Source: Bacillota bacterium
GTDB lineage: Bacteria > Bacillota > UBA994 > UBA5500
DNA length: 64,000 nucleotides
Assembly (NCBI GenBank): GCA_029781045.1
Contig: JAKOXL010000007.1
Location: 62,001-126,000, forward strand
Direction of reading: 5' to 3'
In this document: in pieces, positions 51,393 to 60,378 of the stretch
Layout of the letters: every line of letters begins with the position of its first letter
Position numbering within the stretch: position 1 is the first letter of the stretch
Notes under the pieces: generated by a model
Told to the model about the DNA's origin: nothing
Database searches by the model: none
What the model saw: the letters and a program-made list of their open reading frames with translations, nothing else
Program-made: the position numbers and the translations under genes

Positions 51393-51776
51393 CTACTGGC
51401 AATCATAACACAAACCCACAAACTCTAAGCGATGTCCTTTAATGGTGCCGCAACAAGCGTCTGCAGCACGTTTGTCCAGTTGGGTTTGGTACGGCATGTC
51501 CACATCTGTCACCGAACCACACTTACTGCAACGGAAATGGTAGTGCTCTTCAGCGTTGCCATCATACCGATCTTGTCCACTTCCATAACTAAGTTGCAGA
51601 ATTTCACCCATGTCGACTAGAGATCGCAAATTGCGATATACAGTACCCAAACTTATGGACGGGAGTTTCTCCCGGACTCTTTCGTAAATCCAGTCGGCAG
51701 TGGGGTGGCAGTTGGTACTTCGTAAGACCTCTAAAATCAAACGCCTTTGTTCCGTCATTCTCTGAAAACCACCCAC
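51393..51776 (-). CDS. PerR/Fur family transcriptional regulator
   Basis: A 127-aa metal-dependent repressor of the Fur family. The N-terminal winged helix has TEQRRLILEVLRSTNCHPTADWIYERV and ISLGTVYRNLRSL. The metal regions are GSGQDRYDGNAEEHYHFRC, with the Asp at the PerR regulatory metal position, and two CxxC pairs (CSKC, CYDC) for the structural zinc. PerR senses peroxide by metal-catalysed oxidation; the subtype is inferred from the Asp and Cys pattern. GTG at 51776 has AGGGGGAG. A Fur-box-like site is upstream, indicating autorepression. Confidence 0.87.
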   Translation of the reverse strand: MGGFQRMTEQRRLILEVLRSTNCHPTADWIYERVREKLPSISLGTVYRNLRSLVDMGEILQLSYGSGQDRYDGNAEEHYHFRCSKCGSVTDVDMPYQTQLDKRAADACCGTIKGHRLEFVGLCYDCQ

Positions 51777-51792
51777 GTCGAGCTCCCCCTAA

Positions 51793-51807
51793 TGATAACT
51801 ATTATTA
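51793..51807 (-). promoter_or_regulatory. Fur/PerR box
   Basis: TGATAACTATTATTA is a 7-1-7 palindrome-like site. It matches the Fur/PerR consensus TGATAATNATTATCA at 12 of 14 fixed positions. It lies 17 nt upstream of the regulator's GTG. Confidence 0.72.
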
Positions 51808-51854
51808 TTTATAGTTTACCCTCCAAGGAGAGCTCTGTCAACGCCCTATATAGC

Positions 51855-52238
51855 CTAATTTTTGCTAACTACTCGACGATAGGTGCGCCGCAATTGCTCC
51901 TGCTCATCCCTATTTGCGACCAACTCCATACCCCTTTGTAGCCATTGCAGTGCCGTTTGCCGCTGGCCCTGACGCTCATAATGAGTAGCCAATTTCACGT
52001 ACGCTGCCATCTGCCCCGGTGCTATTTGCGCCACCCATTCGTATGCCCAAAGCGCGAGCTCAGTTAGATTGAGCTTCTCACAATCGGCAGCCAATAGGGA
52101 AAGACCGGCGACAGCGGACTGCAGTTCTTCCTCTTCTCCCGCAAGGATTAAGGCCTGTAACGCTTCATTGGCCCCTTCCCAATCCCGATTGATAGCGGCC
52201 CGCTTCGCTTTTTCCAGATAGGTTGTCGCCCTACTCAT
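51855..52238 (-). CDS. Tetratricopeptide-like protein
   Basis: A 127-aa all-helical protein with TPR-like repeats: YLEKAKRAAINRDWEGANEALQALI, LALWAYEWVAQIAPGQMAAYVKLATHYERQGQRQTALQWLQRGM. TPRs bind partner proteins; no partner is known. I start it at the ATG at 52238 with GGGGGTG; an upstream GTG is in frame. It lies downstream of the TIGR01906-like gene. Confidence 0.72.
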   Translation of the reverse strand: MSRATTYLEKAKRAAINRDWEGANEALQALILAGEEEELQSAVAGLSLLAADCEKLNLTELALWAYEWVAQIAPGQMAAYVKLATHYERQGQRQTALQWLQRGMELVANRDEQEQLRRTYRRVVSKN

Positions 52239-52292
52239 GCATAGCACCCCCTACCGGAAAATTCGCTCTTTAGGTTGTCGATTCCTGCACCG

Positions 52293-52976
52293 TTACAGTA
52301 AATTCTGTCTTTTGTCTACTTGTTGCCAAGGCAGAAGTCCGCCAAGGGCCAACAATAGTAGCAGCCCCGTCGCTCGTAAGACCGTCTGGCCCGCCGCCCT
52401 AGCGAAAAAGGGCTCAGGCAATAGGTTGATCAAGCGGTCGGTGGCCGGGTCTAGTAACCAAAGATCGTTGGCAAAACTCAACACATGGAACTGGGTGAAG
52501 TAGTGGTTGAAATCTTGGCGTACAAGCAGAACCAAAGAGGCGGCGATAGCTATTCCTCCCAGCGCGCCTAAGGAGAGGGCGCTTAAATAGGCAGGCAACC
52601 GCCCCCGGCGATAGGCACTCATACCCATAAGGAGGAAGGTCAGCAAGAGAAGCATCGTCGCATAGCGGGCCAGCAAGAACAAGTGGCGCACATCATGCAT
52701 ATGCAAGACTTCGCGCTCGTTAAGAAACCAAACTTCCTGCCCAGCAAGAGTCACCTTGATGTTGGGCTCGTTTAGAACTCCACTTAAGTAGCCAGCCGTC
52801 TGTTTTGCATAGCGATAGACATCTGCCTCACTCATACCTAGAACTTGTGGGGTATTGAGCTTAAGCACCTCGCGGGCTATATAGCTGGCATCGTAGGCCA
52901 CCGATTGTACCGCCACCAGTAAAGCCAATACCAATACAAGAATCGCTGAACAGGTACCCTTAATAAGGCGCCACAT
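52293..52976 (-). CDS. TIGR01906-type integral membrane protein
   Basis: A 227-aa protein with an N-terminal helix (about 6-28), an extracytoplasmic segment (about 30-105) and three to four helices in the C-terminal half. The extracytoplasmic region has the family-like pattern YAKQTAGYLSGVLNEPNIKVTLAGQEVWFLNEREVLHMHDVRHLF. Members are common in Firmicutes with no known function. ATG at 52976 has GAGGAAGGTGG. Confidence 0.78.
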   Translation of the reverse strand: MWRLIKGTCSAILVLVLALLVAVQSVAYDASYIAREVLKLNTPQVLGMSEADVYRYAKQTAGYLSGVLNEPNIKVTLAGQEVWFLNEREVLHMHDVRHLFLLARYATMLLLLTFLLMGMSAYRRGRLPAYLSALSLGALGGIAIAASLVLLVRQDFNHYFTQFHVLSFANDLWLLDPATDRLINLLPEPFFARAAGQTVLRATGLLLLLALGGLLPWQQVDKRQNLL

Positions 52977-53089
52977 ATAACCACCTTCCTCATTCCTTAA
53001 CACGATCTTAACAAGCAAACCCTATTTCTAACTACTCCTAGCGTTACAATGATAATAGCATGAGATGGATATTCCTTGGGGGTGCAGAC

Positions 53090-54748
53090 GTGCATAGCAG
53101 TCTCTTGATGACCTTTGGCCTCTTTGGTGGACTAGGTCTATTCCTATATGGCATGCAGCTAATGGCAGATGGACTGCAGAAGATGGCCGGTGATCGGCTG
53201 CGCAAATTGATTGAAGTACTAACCAGCACACCTCTTATCGGGGTACTGATTGGGACAATAGTGACGATGCTCATACAAAGTAGCAGTGCCACCAGCGTAA
53301 TGGTGGTGGGCTTCGTTAATGCAGGCCTAATGACCTTGCGTCAAGCGATTTCCGTTATCCTAGGGGCAGCCATCGGTACCACAGTGACCGCTTTCATGGT
53401 CTCTCTTAAGCTTTCCGACTTAGCCCTGCCGGCCATTGCTATTGGCTTCCTGCTTTCATTGGTGGGTAAAAGCAGGCGTGTACGCTTTGGGGGACAAGCT
53501 CTCTTAGGATTTGGACTCCTCTTCTTAGGCCTGACGATTATGGGAGACGCCATGAAGCCCCTTGGCTCCAATCCAGTCTTCACTGACATGATCCTTAACT
53601 TCAGCCAACGCCCTATTCTGGGAGTGTTAGCAGGAGTTCTGTTTACCGCCGTGGTGCAAAGTAGTAGCGCCACTTCAAGTTTGGTAGTTGCCATGGCGTC
53701 CGAAGGATTGCTGGACCTGAACGCGTCCTTCTCCATAATCTTGGGTGCTAACATTGGGACAACCGTGACGGCCCTGCTGGCCTCTATTCCTATGCACCTG
53801 GCAGCCAAGCGGGCGGCATTGGCCAACGTGGTTTTCAAAACCATCGGGGTGCTTATCTTCCTAGTACTGTTCCATCCTTTCACGACCTTTATAGCCAAGA
53901 CCTTTTCGCTGGTGCACCGTCAGGCGGCCAATGCCAACATTATCTTCAATGTCATCAACGCGTTACTTATGTTACCGTTTATCCCGGCTCTCGAACGTCT
54001 CCTGGAACGCCTGCTACCGGGAACCGATCCTATTGAACAGGTGGGGTCTATCTATCTTGATACAAACTTACTCAATACCCCATCGGTGGCTTTAGGCCAG
54101 GCAGCACGAGAGCTGGTGCGTATGGGGAAACTGGCTATCGAAATGTTGGACAAATCCCTAACTGCCTTTAATAGCAGTGACCACAATCACTTGGTCGGGG
54201 TTGAACAGATAGAAGAAACCATCGACCAACTGGAGCGGGATATAGTTGACTATCTGGTACGTCTATCCCAGAAGTCGTTGAGCACCGAACAGTCGGAACG
54301 CCTCAACGCCCTGTTACATGTAAGTAGCGACCTGGAACGCATTGGTGATCATGCCCAAAACATCGCTGATTTGGCCGACTACCGCATAGAGCATCGGCTG
54401 CCCTTCTCAGAGGAGGCAGAAGCCGAACTAGCAGATATCAGTAGCCGGGTACGCAACTTGGTGGAGGCAGCAGTTGCCCTTCTCACCTCCAATGATAAAA
54501 CCAGCGCCAGGCAGATTATAACCGCCGAAGGAGATATTGACCTCTTAGAGAAAAGCCTGCGTCGACAACATATAAAACGCTTAAACAATGGGGTCTGCTT
54601 CCCTGCCTCTGGAATTATATATCTGGACCTTATCTCGAACCTGGAGAGGGTGGCGGACCACGCCAACAATATTGCGGAAGCCTTGACCGACGTGAGTGAG
54701 GACAAAACCAGCAGTACTAATAAGGTTTCTTATAGTGCCAGCAACTGA
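53090..54748 (+). CDS. Na/Pi cotransporter family protein with PhoU domain
   Basis: A 552-aa sodium-phosphate-type symporter. Two repeated membrane domains carry QSSSATSVMVVGFVNAGLM near residue 65 and QSSSATSSLVVAMASEGLL near 190, each with the QSSSAT motif of the NptA/YjbB family. The C-terminal third (about 340-540) is a PhoU-like helical domain with SDLERIGDHAQNIADLADY and NLERVADHANNIAEA metal motifs. Phosphate direction is unclear. The start is GTG at 53090 with GGGGG; an ATG 30 nt upstream is also possible. Confidence 0.88.
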   Translation: MHSSLLMTFGLFGGLGLFLYGMQLMADGLQKMAGDRLRKLIEVLTSTPLIGVLIGTIVTMLIQSSSATSVMVVGFVNAGLMTLRQAISVILGAAIGTTVTAFMVSLKLSDLALPAIAIGFLLSLVGKSRRVRFGGQALLGFGLLFLGLTIMGDAMKPLGSNPVFTDMILNFSQRPILGVLAGVLFTAVVQSSSATSSLVVAMASEGLLDLNASFSIILGANIGTTVTALLASIPMHLAAKRAALANVVFKTIGVLIFLVLFHPFTTFIAKTFSLVHRQAANANIIFNVINALLMLPFIPALERLLERLLPGTDPIEQVGSIYLDTNLLNTPSVALGQAARELVRMGKLAIEMLDKSLTAFNSSDHNHLVGVEQIEETIDQLERDIVDYLVRLSQKSLSTEQSERLNALLHVSSDLERIGDHAQNIADLADYRIEHRLPFSEEAEAELADISSRVRNLVEAAVALLTSNDKTSARQIITAEGDIDLLEKSLRRQHIKRLNNGVCFPASGIIYLDLISNLERVADHANNIAEALTDVSEDKTSSTNKVSYSASN

Positions 54749-55674
54749 GCAATGGCAATGGCCCCTTGCCGGGCTAATGCCACTAAGCATTCTTCCGTTG
54801 AACCACCTAGGTGCGGTGTAACAATGACATTGTCCATTTGCAGCAAGGGGTCAGTGGCCGGCAGTGGTTCTGGATCAAACACATCCAGAGCCGCAGCGGC
54901 TACCCGCCCGCTTTGCAGGGCCTTTCGCAAAGCAGCTGTCTCAATCAGAGCACCCCGCGCCGTATTGATTATGATGGCGCCTGGCTTGAGCATAGTCAGG
55001 CGCTGTTCATTTAGTAGATGGCGAGTATAAGGCGTGAGCGGTACGTGGATGCTAACGATATCACTTTCGGACAACAGCTTTTCTAAACCAACCAGCTCAA
55101 AGTCGTAGTCCACTCCCTGGGGCACACTACGGCTGGTCACTAGAAGGCGTACATGGAAGGGCTGTAGAAGCGCACCAACTCGTCTCCCTATCTGCCCGAA
55201 ACCTATCAGACCGACAGTCTTGCCTCGCAACTCGAACCCCAAGCGTCGACTGTTTTCCCAACCGGAGGTACGCAAAAGCCGGTCGGCCAAAGGGATTTGA
55301 CGTAGGCTGGCCAACATCAGACCCACCGTGAGCTCTGCCACCGCGTTGGCATTTACTCCCGGCAGATTGATCACTTTTATTCCCAACTCTTCGGCCGCCG
55401 ACACCTCCACCTGGTCCACCCCTGCCCCATGGACCACAATGCCTCGCAGCTGGTGGCAGCGCTCTAACAACTGGGCAGGGATGTACCCAGTTCGCACAAA
55501 TAAGGCATGAGCCGACTCCATCTGCCGCCAATAGGGTTCCAGCTCTCGCTCACAGGTGGAAAAGGGCAAACCTACCTCCTGCACTAAGGCCCTATCTCCA
55601 ATCACTGCGCGGAAAACTTCGGTTCTTACCGGTGTGGTGGGCGTAGCTGTGATCACTATGCGGGGTAATTGCAT
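54730..55674 (-). CDS. D-isomer-specific 2-hydroxyacid dehydrogenase
   Basis: An NAD-linked dehydrogenase (314 aa) of the phosphoglycerate/glycerate dehydrogenase type. The NAD site is GKTVGLIGFGQIGRRVGALL. The catalytic Arg is in NTARGALIETAAL, with Glu and His in DVFDPEPLPATDPLLQMDNVIVTPHLGGST. Domain order is substrate-binding halves flanking the NAD fold, without an ACT tail, so serine-pathway SerA is less likely than a hydroxypyruvate or glyoxylate reductase. The last 19 bases overlap the convergent transporter. ATG with GGAGG. Confidence 0.85.
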   Translation of the reverse strand: MQLPRIVITATPTTPVRTEVFRAVIGDRALVQEVGLPFSTCERELEPYWRQMESAHALFVRTGYIPAQLLERCHQLRGIVVHGAGVDQVEVSAAEELGIKVINLPGVNANAVAELTVGLMLASLRQIPLADRLLRTSGWENSRRLGFELRGKTVGLIGFGQIGRRVGALLQPFHVRLLVTSRSVPQGVDYDFELVGLEKLLSESDIVSIHVPLTPYTRHLLNEQRLTMLKPGAIIINTARGALIETAALRKALQSGRVAAAALDVFDPEPLPATDPLLQMDNVIVTPHLGGSTEECLVALARQGAIAIAQLLAL

Positions 55675-55784
55675 TCAACCGCCTCCAATCTTCTACAGTT
55701 CCTTTTCTCATCATAACTAAAGACGCCCCTGTGGAGAAGTTGTGCTATACTGAGCTTACAGATATTAAAGAGCGAGGTGCCTTT

Positions 55785-56795
55785 ATGAAGCAAGACAACT
55801 TGCATCGTCCTACAGTCTATTTGCTGGCCACCGGCGGAACCATCGCGGGGCGCGCCAATTCTCCTCTGCAGACAGCTGGCTACCGCCCAGGGGAATTGTC
55901 GGTAGGCGAGTTGCTGGAGAGTGTTCCCGGCTTAAACACTCTGGCCAAGATCGAGGGCGAACAGGTCTGCAACGTGGCGAGCCCTTTCATTACCATTGAT
56001 ATTTGGCTGCGTTTGGCGCGGCGAATAAACGAACTGCTTGCCCGGCCGGAAGTCGCGGGCATTGTGGTCACCCACGGAACCGACTCTTTGGAGGAAACCG
56101 CCTATTTCTTAAATCTGGTGGTTAAAAGCAGCAAACCTGTAATAGTTGTCGGTGCCATGCGCCCTGCCACCTCCCTCAGTCCCGATGGGCCCCTCAATCT
56201 GGTGAATGCGGTACACGTGGCCACAAGCCCTGAAGCCCGCAACCAAGGGGTTCTGGTAGTAATGAATGATGAAATTTATGGAGCACGTGACGTGACTAAG
56301 ACCCACGTCAGTCAGTTACATACATTCCGCTCCCCCGATCTCGGAGCTTTGGGCAGCATCAGCAGTGGCACCGTCACCTTCTATCGACAGGTATTAAGGA
56401 AGCATACTATAGACACCGAGTTCAGCGTTGACCAACTGCCTGCCCTACCAAGGGTGGATATCATCTATGCCTACTTGGGAGCTGACGGTGCCTTAGTAGA
56501 TGCGGCAGTTCAGGCGGGAGCTCGTGGTCTGGTGTTAGCAGGTATGGGGCAGGGTGGTGGTACCAAAGAACAGAATGAGGCTCTCCGACGGGCGCAAGCA
56601 CAAGGAGTGATAGTGGTGCGTTCCAGTCGCACAGGTAGCGGTCGCATTCTCCCCCCCACCGACGAGTATTTGGACAAGGGTTCTACAGTTACCGCCGATA
56701 ACCTCAATCCGCAAAAGGCGCGCATTCTACTGGCCTTAGCCCTGACACGCACTACCGATCCTAAGAGGATACAGCGTATGTTTACCATCTACTAG
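55785..56795 (+). CDS. L-asparaginase (type II fold, no signal peptide)
   Basis: Hydrolyses Asn to Asp and ammonia. The two catalytic Thr sites are visible: LLATGGTIAGR near residue 18 and VVTHGTDSLEETAYFL near 95, with SPDGPLNLVNAV. The 336-aa length and the sequence fit the type II enzymes, but it lacks a signal peptide and probably acts in the cytoplasm. ATG at 55785 has GAGGTG upstream; the leader contains a possible TATACT box. It precedes the thiamine operon as a separate unit. Confidence 0.87.
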   Translation: MKQDNLHRPTVYLLATGGTIAGRANSPLQTAGYRPGELSVGELLESVPGLNTLAKIEGEQVCNVASPFITIDIWLRLARRINELLARPEVAGIVVTHGTDSLEETAYFLNLVVKSSKPVIVVGAMRPATSLSPDGPLNLVNAVHVATSPEARNQGVLVVMNDEIYGARDVTKTHVSQLHTFRSPDLGALGSISSGTVTFYRQVLRKHTIDTEFSVDQLPALPRVDIIYAYLGADGALVDAAVQAGARGLVLAGMGQGGGTKEQNEALRRAQAQGVIVVRSSRTGSGRILPPTDEYLDKGSTVTADNLNPQKARILLALALTRTTDPKRIQRMFTIY

Positions 56796-56796
56796 C

Positions 56797-56824
56797 TGGA
56801 CATGAAACCGACCTTTGGTATAAT
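56797..56824 (+). promoter_or_regulatory. Sigma-A promoter of the thiamine operon
   Basis: TGGACA (56797-56802), a 16-nt spacer and a perfect TATAAT (56819-56824), about 30 nt before the aptamer. Confidence 0.75.
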
Positions 56825-56852
56825 AGGCATGGAGAAGACAATAACATAAGCT

Positions 56853-56939
56853 AGGGGAGCTGGAATTGGCCAGCTGAGATTGTATCCCGTAAAGATACTG
56901 ACCCTCATACCTGATCTGGGTAATGCCAGCGTAGGGAAC
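56853..56939 (+). promoter_or_regulatory. TPP riboswitch (THI element)
   Basis: The leader has AGGGGAGC, GCTGAGAT, ACCTGATCTGGGTAAT and GCCAGCGTAGGGAA, the conserved order of the thiamine-pyrophosphate aptamer. An intrinsic terminator follows, so thiamine pyrophosphate is expected to stop transcription of the transport genes. Confidence 0.95.
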
Positions 56940-56970
56940 GAGTTATATTTGCCTATTGGCCTGTTCACGG

Positions 56971-57003
56971 CGCCTCCCAGTTCGGGAGGCGTTCTTGTCT
57001 TTA
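56971..57003 (+). terminator. TPP-riboswitch terminator
   Basis: CGCCTCCC (56971-56978) pairs with GGGAGGCG (56984-56991) around AGTTC, followed by TTCTTGTCTTT. It lies 32 nt after the aptamer and 30 nt before the thiY start. Confidence 0.85.
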
Positions 57004-57032
57004 ATCAAACAACACAAGGAGGCTCCGTAGAC

Positions 57033-58025
57033 ATGCGGAAGTATCGTATATTCACCGTAGTCTTCATACTCATCCTAGCTACCCTACCTCTAGTGGCGTG
57101 CCGTCAACCCCAAACTAATCAGGACCCGACTCCCGTTACGGTAGTGCTTGACTGGACGCCCAACACCAACCACACCGGTCTGTACGTGGCACAAGCTGAA
57201 GGCTTTTTCCGCGAACAAGGACTAGATGTTACCATTATGCTACCAGGTGACGCTGGCGCTATCCAAACTGTGGCTAGTGGCAATGCCCATTTTGGCGTCA
57301 GCTATCAAGAGGAGCTTACCCTAGCGCGGGTGCAAGAGGTTCCAGCCATCTCCATTGCTGCTATTATTCAACACAATACCTCCGGCTTTGCCTCACCGGC
57401 AGAAAAGAACATCAAGAGCCCCAAAGACTTTGTGGGCAAAACCTATGGCGGCTGGGGTTCACCGGTAGAAGAGGCCGTCATCGAGTCGGTCATGCAGCTG
57501 GAAGGAGCAAGTGCCAGTGATGTCAACTTTATCAACATTGGCGAAACAGATTTCTTCACCGCCGTGCAGCGGGACATCGATTTCGCGTGGATCTTTTATG
57601 CCTGGACTGGTATAGAGGCTGAGCTGCGCGATTTCCCTCTGAACATGATCTTTGTGAAAGATCTGGCACCCCAGTTGGACTACTATACGCCTATCCTCAT
57701 TACTAGCGAGCAACTGGCGGCAGAGAATCCCGATCTGGTGAAGGCTTTCATGACCGCCGTGACTAAGGGCTACGAGTTTGCCATGGCCAACCCGGATGCA
57801 GCAGCCGATATATTACTAGCAGCGGAGCCTGATCTGGATCCGGATCTGGTTCGCGCCAGCCAAGCCTGGCTGGCCGATAAGTATCAAGATGACGCTCCTC
57901 GCTGGGGAGAGCAGAGGCTGCAGGTTTGGCAAGGTTACACCGATTGGATGCTCAGCAAAGGGCTGTTAGATAGGGAAATCGACGTGGAGAAAGCCTTCAC
58001 CAATGATTTCTTGCCTCAGAAGTAA
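57033..58025 (+). CDS. thiY: Thiamine-precursor ABC transporter substrate-binding lipoprotein
   Basis: Binds a pyrimidine precursor such as FAMP (formylaminopyrimidine). A lipoprotein signal peptide ends in LVACRQ (lipobox Cys). The mature part is an NMT1/THI5-like domain with VTVVLDWTPNTNHTGLYVAQAEGFFREQGLDVTI and KNIKSPKDFVGKTYGGWGSPVEEA. ATG at 57033 has AAGGAGG 9 nt upstream. It is the first gene after the TPP riboswitch; ligand is inferred from context and family. Confidence 0.9.
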   Translation: MRKYRIFTVVFILILATLPLVACRQPQTNQDPTPVTVVLDWTPNTNHTGLYVAQAEGFFREQGLDVTIMLPGDAGAIQTVASGNAHFGVSYQEELTLARVQEVPAISIAAIIQHNTSGFASPAEKNIKSPKDFVGKTYGGWGSPVEEAVIESVMQLEGASASDVNFINIGETDFFTAVQRDIDFAWIFYAWTGIEAELRDFPLNMIFVKDLAPQLDYYTPILITSEQLAAENPDLVKAFMTAVTKGYEFAMANPDAAADILLAAEPDLDPDLVRASQAWLADKYQDDAPRWGEQRLQVWQGYTDWMLSKGLLDREIDVEKAFTNDFLPQK

Positions 58026-58041
58026 TTGGGAGGAGTAGAAA

Positions 58042-58341
58042 ATGCCTAACGCACTAGTTAGCATACAGGTAATCCCGCGGACAGCAGACAATGCCGATGT
58101 TATACCCTTGGTGGATCGGGCGATTCAGGTTATTGCCGACTCGGGGCTGGCCTATCGCGTGGGACCTTTAGAGACCACCATGGAAGGGCCGTTGTCCCGT
58201 TGCCTCGAAGTGGTGCAACAGATTTACGACGCCCTAATAGCATCCGGGTGCTTAAGCACCATATCACAGATTAAAGTATACTGCCCAGCAGCAGCCGGCT
58301 CCCTATATGACCTGACCGAGAAGTACGATTGCCATGACTAA
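58042..58341 (+). CDS. Thiamine-binding protein (YkoF/MTH1187 type)
   Basis: A 99-aa ferredoxin-like protein of the Thiamine_BP (DUF77) family: MPNALVSIQVIPRTADNADVIPLVDRAIQVIADSGLAYRVGPLETTMEGPL. YkoF, a related protein, binds thiamine or its pyrimidine moiety. Here it is inserted between ThiY and ThiX and could deliver or buffer the ligand. GGGAGGAG precedes the ATG, and the last 8 bases overlap thiX. Confidence 0.87.
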   Translation: MPNALVSIQVIPRTADNADVIPLVDRAIQVIADSGLAYRVGPLETTMEGPLSRCLEVVQQIYDALIASGCLSTISQIKVYCPAAAGSLYDLTEKYDCHD

Positions 58342-59101
58342 CAAGCTCTTGCGCAGATCCGGACCACCCTTGCTGGCGGTCGTCCTCTTACTAGTAATCT
58401 GGGAGCTCTACGTGAAAGTCTACCAGGTGCAAGCCTGGCTATTACCGGCACCAACGGCCATAATACGGGAGGCGCTAAGCAACTGGCCCCGGGTACAGAT
58501 GCATACCCTCGCCACCTTGGAGATAGCCCTATTAGGTTTCTTTCTGGGAACGGCTGTGGGTTTGGTTCTGGCGATTGTGCTGCATAGCCTAGCTCCCTTG
58601 CGGCAGGCTTTGTATCCATTGCTGATCTTATCTCAGAATATCCCTATCATCGCCTTAGCACCTCTGCTGGTGGTTTGGTTTGGTTTCGGCGTGTTGCCCA
58701 AGGTGTTGATTATTGCGCTCATGTGTTTCTTCCCAATCTTGATAGCAGCACTTCAAGGGCTCGACTACCCCGACGGGGCGATGCTGGATTATATGCGCAT
58801 GATTGGGGCCAAACCGGCACAGATATTTCTCAAGCTGGAGCTGCCTAACTCCCTGCCCCATGTCTTTTCCGGTCTAAAAGTAGCGGCCACCTACAGCATG
58901 ATGGGCGCGGTCATCTCCGAATGGTTAGGCGCCCAGCAGGGCCTGGGTGTTTACATGCGTCTAGCAGCCTCTTCCTTCCGCACTGACCGGGTGTTCGTCA
59001 GCATCTTTGTCATCGTCGCCCTCAGCCTCCTTTTCTTCGCCAGTATAGTCTATCTGGAAAGGAATCTCATTCGCTGGAACAGCCGGAGGGAGGGCAACTG
59101 A
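58334..59101 (+). CDS. thiX: Thiamine-precursor ABC transporter permease
   Basis: A 255-aa inner-membrane permease with about six helices and the BPD_transp-type EAA loop near LMCFFPILIAALQGLDYPDGAMLDYMRMIGAKPAQIFLKLELPNSLPHVF. It forms the channel for the ThiY ligand. The ATG overlaps the stop of the preceding gene, and the last base overlaps the thiZ ATG. Confidence 0.9.
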   Translation: MTNKLLRRSGPPLLAVVLLLVIWELYVKVYQVQAWLLPAPTAIIREALSNWPRVQMHTLATLEIALLGFFLGTAVGLVLAIVLHSLAPLRQALYPLLILSQNIPIIALAPLLVVWFGFGVLPKVLIIALMCFFPILIAALQGLDYPDGAMLDYMRMIGAKPAQIFLKLELPNSLPHVFSGLKVAATYSMMGAVISEWLGAQQGLGVYMRLAASSFRTDRVFVSIFVIVALSLLFFASIVYLERNLIRWNSRREGN

Positions 59102-59856
59102 TGCTGGAGCTAAAGCGGGTAAACATGCATTACAAAACCAAAGAACAGTGCATTGGCGTGCTGCAAGACATTTCTTTGCAAGTTGAACGAGGAGAGTTTG
59201 TCGCTATTATTGGGCCATCGGGGTGTGGCAAGAGCACGCTTTTCAAGCTCATCGGCGGTTTACTTACACCCACTGCGGGAGAGGTTTGGTTAGATGGGGA
59301 AGAAATTACCGGCAAGACTGGCCACATCAGCTATGTGCCCCAGCATAGTACCCTATTCCCGTGGCGCACTGTGGAAAGCAATGCGGCCTTGGCACTAGAG
59401 ATAGCTGGCGTACCAAAGAAGAAGGCACTGGCAGAAGTACGATCTTGGTTACCGCGGCTTGGTTTGGGCGGTTATGAGCTGGCCTATCCAGATGCTCTTT
59501 CCGGTGGTATGCAACAGCGGGTCAGCTTCTTAAGGGCTCTGCTCAGCCCGCAGGAGCTGATGTGCCTTGATGAACCCTTCGGCGCACTAGATGCCCTCAC
59601 TCGTTCCGAAATGCAACAATGGCTTCTGGATATTTGGGAAGAACACCGCCGAACAGTACTGTTGGTCACCCACAGTATAGAGGAAGCCCTACTCATGGCC
59701 GATCGAGTCTATGTGCTTTCGCCTAGACCGGCTCGCGTTCTGGCAGAAGTACCTGTCCCCTTTGCCCGCCCGCGAACGGCGGCGACTATCGCTTTACCAG
59801 AATTTGTGGCCCTGCGGCAAGAAATCCACTCTATGCTGGCGAGCAACAAAGAATAG
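59101..59856 (+). CDS. thiZ: Thiamine-precursor ABC transporter ATPase
   Basis: The 251-aa nucleotide-binding subunit. Walker A is GPSGCGKSTLF, the Q loop SYVPQHSTLFPWRT, the signature LSGGMQQRVSFLRALL, Walker B LMCLDEPFGALD and the H loop VTHSIEEAL. Its ATG overlaps the thiX stop (TGATG). It ends the thiamine uptake operon. Confidence 0.93.
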   Translation: MLELKRVNMHYKTKEQCIGVLQDISLQVERGEFVAIIGPSGCGKSTLFKLIGGLLTPTAGEVWLDGEEITGKTGHISYVPQHSTLFPWRTVESNAALALEIAGVPKKKALAEVRSWLPRLGLGGYELAYPDALSGGMQQRVSFLRALLSPQELMCLDEPFGALDALTRSEMQQWLLDIWEEHRRTVLLVTHSIEEALLMADRVYVLSPRPARVLAEVPVPFARPRTAATIALPEFVALRQEIHSMLASNKE

Positions 59857-60186
59857 TTATGGGGTTGTCGCAAAACAATCCTAAACAGCAAGGGGTCAGT
59901 TGCAGTAATGCTTTCAAGTATCCCGAGCGGATACAACCATAGAGCAGCAGGTATGCGCACTGCGCGTTGGGCCCAAGAATCAAAGGAGCGAGGGAGCCGA
60001 GGAAAAGCTGCAACAACAGGCCGGGCAGTCTTTCTCTGCACCATAGTAAGAGCTAACTTCTAGCTTCCCGACAGTTTCAACAAGGCTACTGGGTGCAAGG
60101 CCGTCGCCCTTGGCGAACTGGGCTCCTTCCGACAGAAGTTGGGCACAGGCGCTACATTTTGAACACGACGCTCCAGAATCAGCGGA
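59857..60186 (+). other. Non-coding spacer after thiZ
   Basis: About 330 nt between the thiZ stop and the terminator at 60187-60218. I see no frame with ribosome binding site, no tRNA and no recognised RNA. A weak hairpin (GGGTTGT/ACAATCC) lies right after the thiZ stop. Confidence 0.5.
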
Positions 60187-60218
60187 AAAAGGGAGCTGTT
60201 TGGCGACAGCCCCCTTTT
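60187..60218. terminator. Terminator with GCGACAG loop
   Basis: AAAAGGGAGCTGT (60187-60199) pairs with ACAGCCCCCTTTT (60206-60218), one mismatch, around a loop ending in GCG. It ends both the thiamine operon (plus) and the small minus-strand gene at 60379. Confidence 0.75.
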
Positions 60219-60378
60219 GCTTCTTTATAGTATCGACGACTCGTGGTCATGCTAGGGTACCCGGCTAAAGGCAACCGGGCTACTTAACCCCGCCGACCCG
60301 GCCCACGCCTTGTGCGCATAACCCAATAGTCCTCTGGCGATGGCCGTCTTGGGACCTCGACAGCCACAGCTGTGTACT

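Noticed and set aside
56880-57032. Extended ThiY start inside the TPP riboswitch
   Set aside because: The lipoprotein signal peptide begins at the ATG at 57033 with AAGGAGG; the upstream frame crosses aptamer and terminator.
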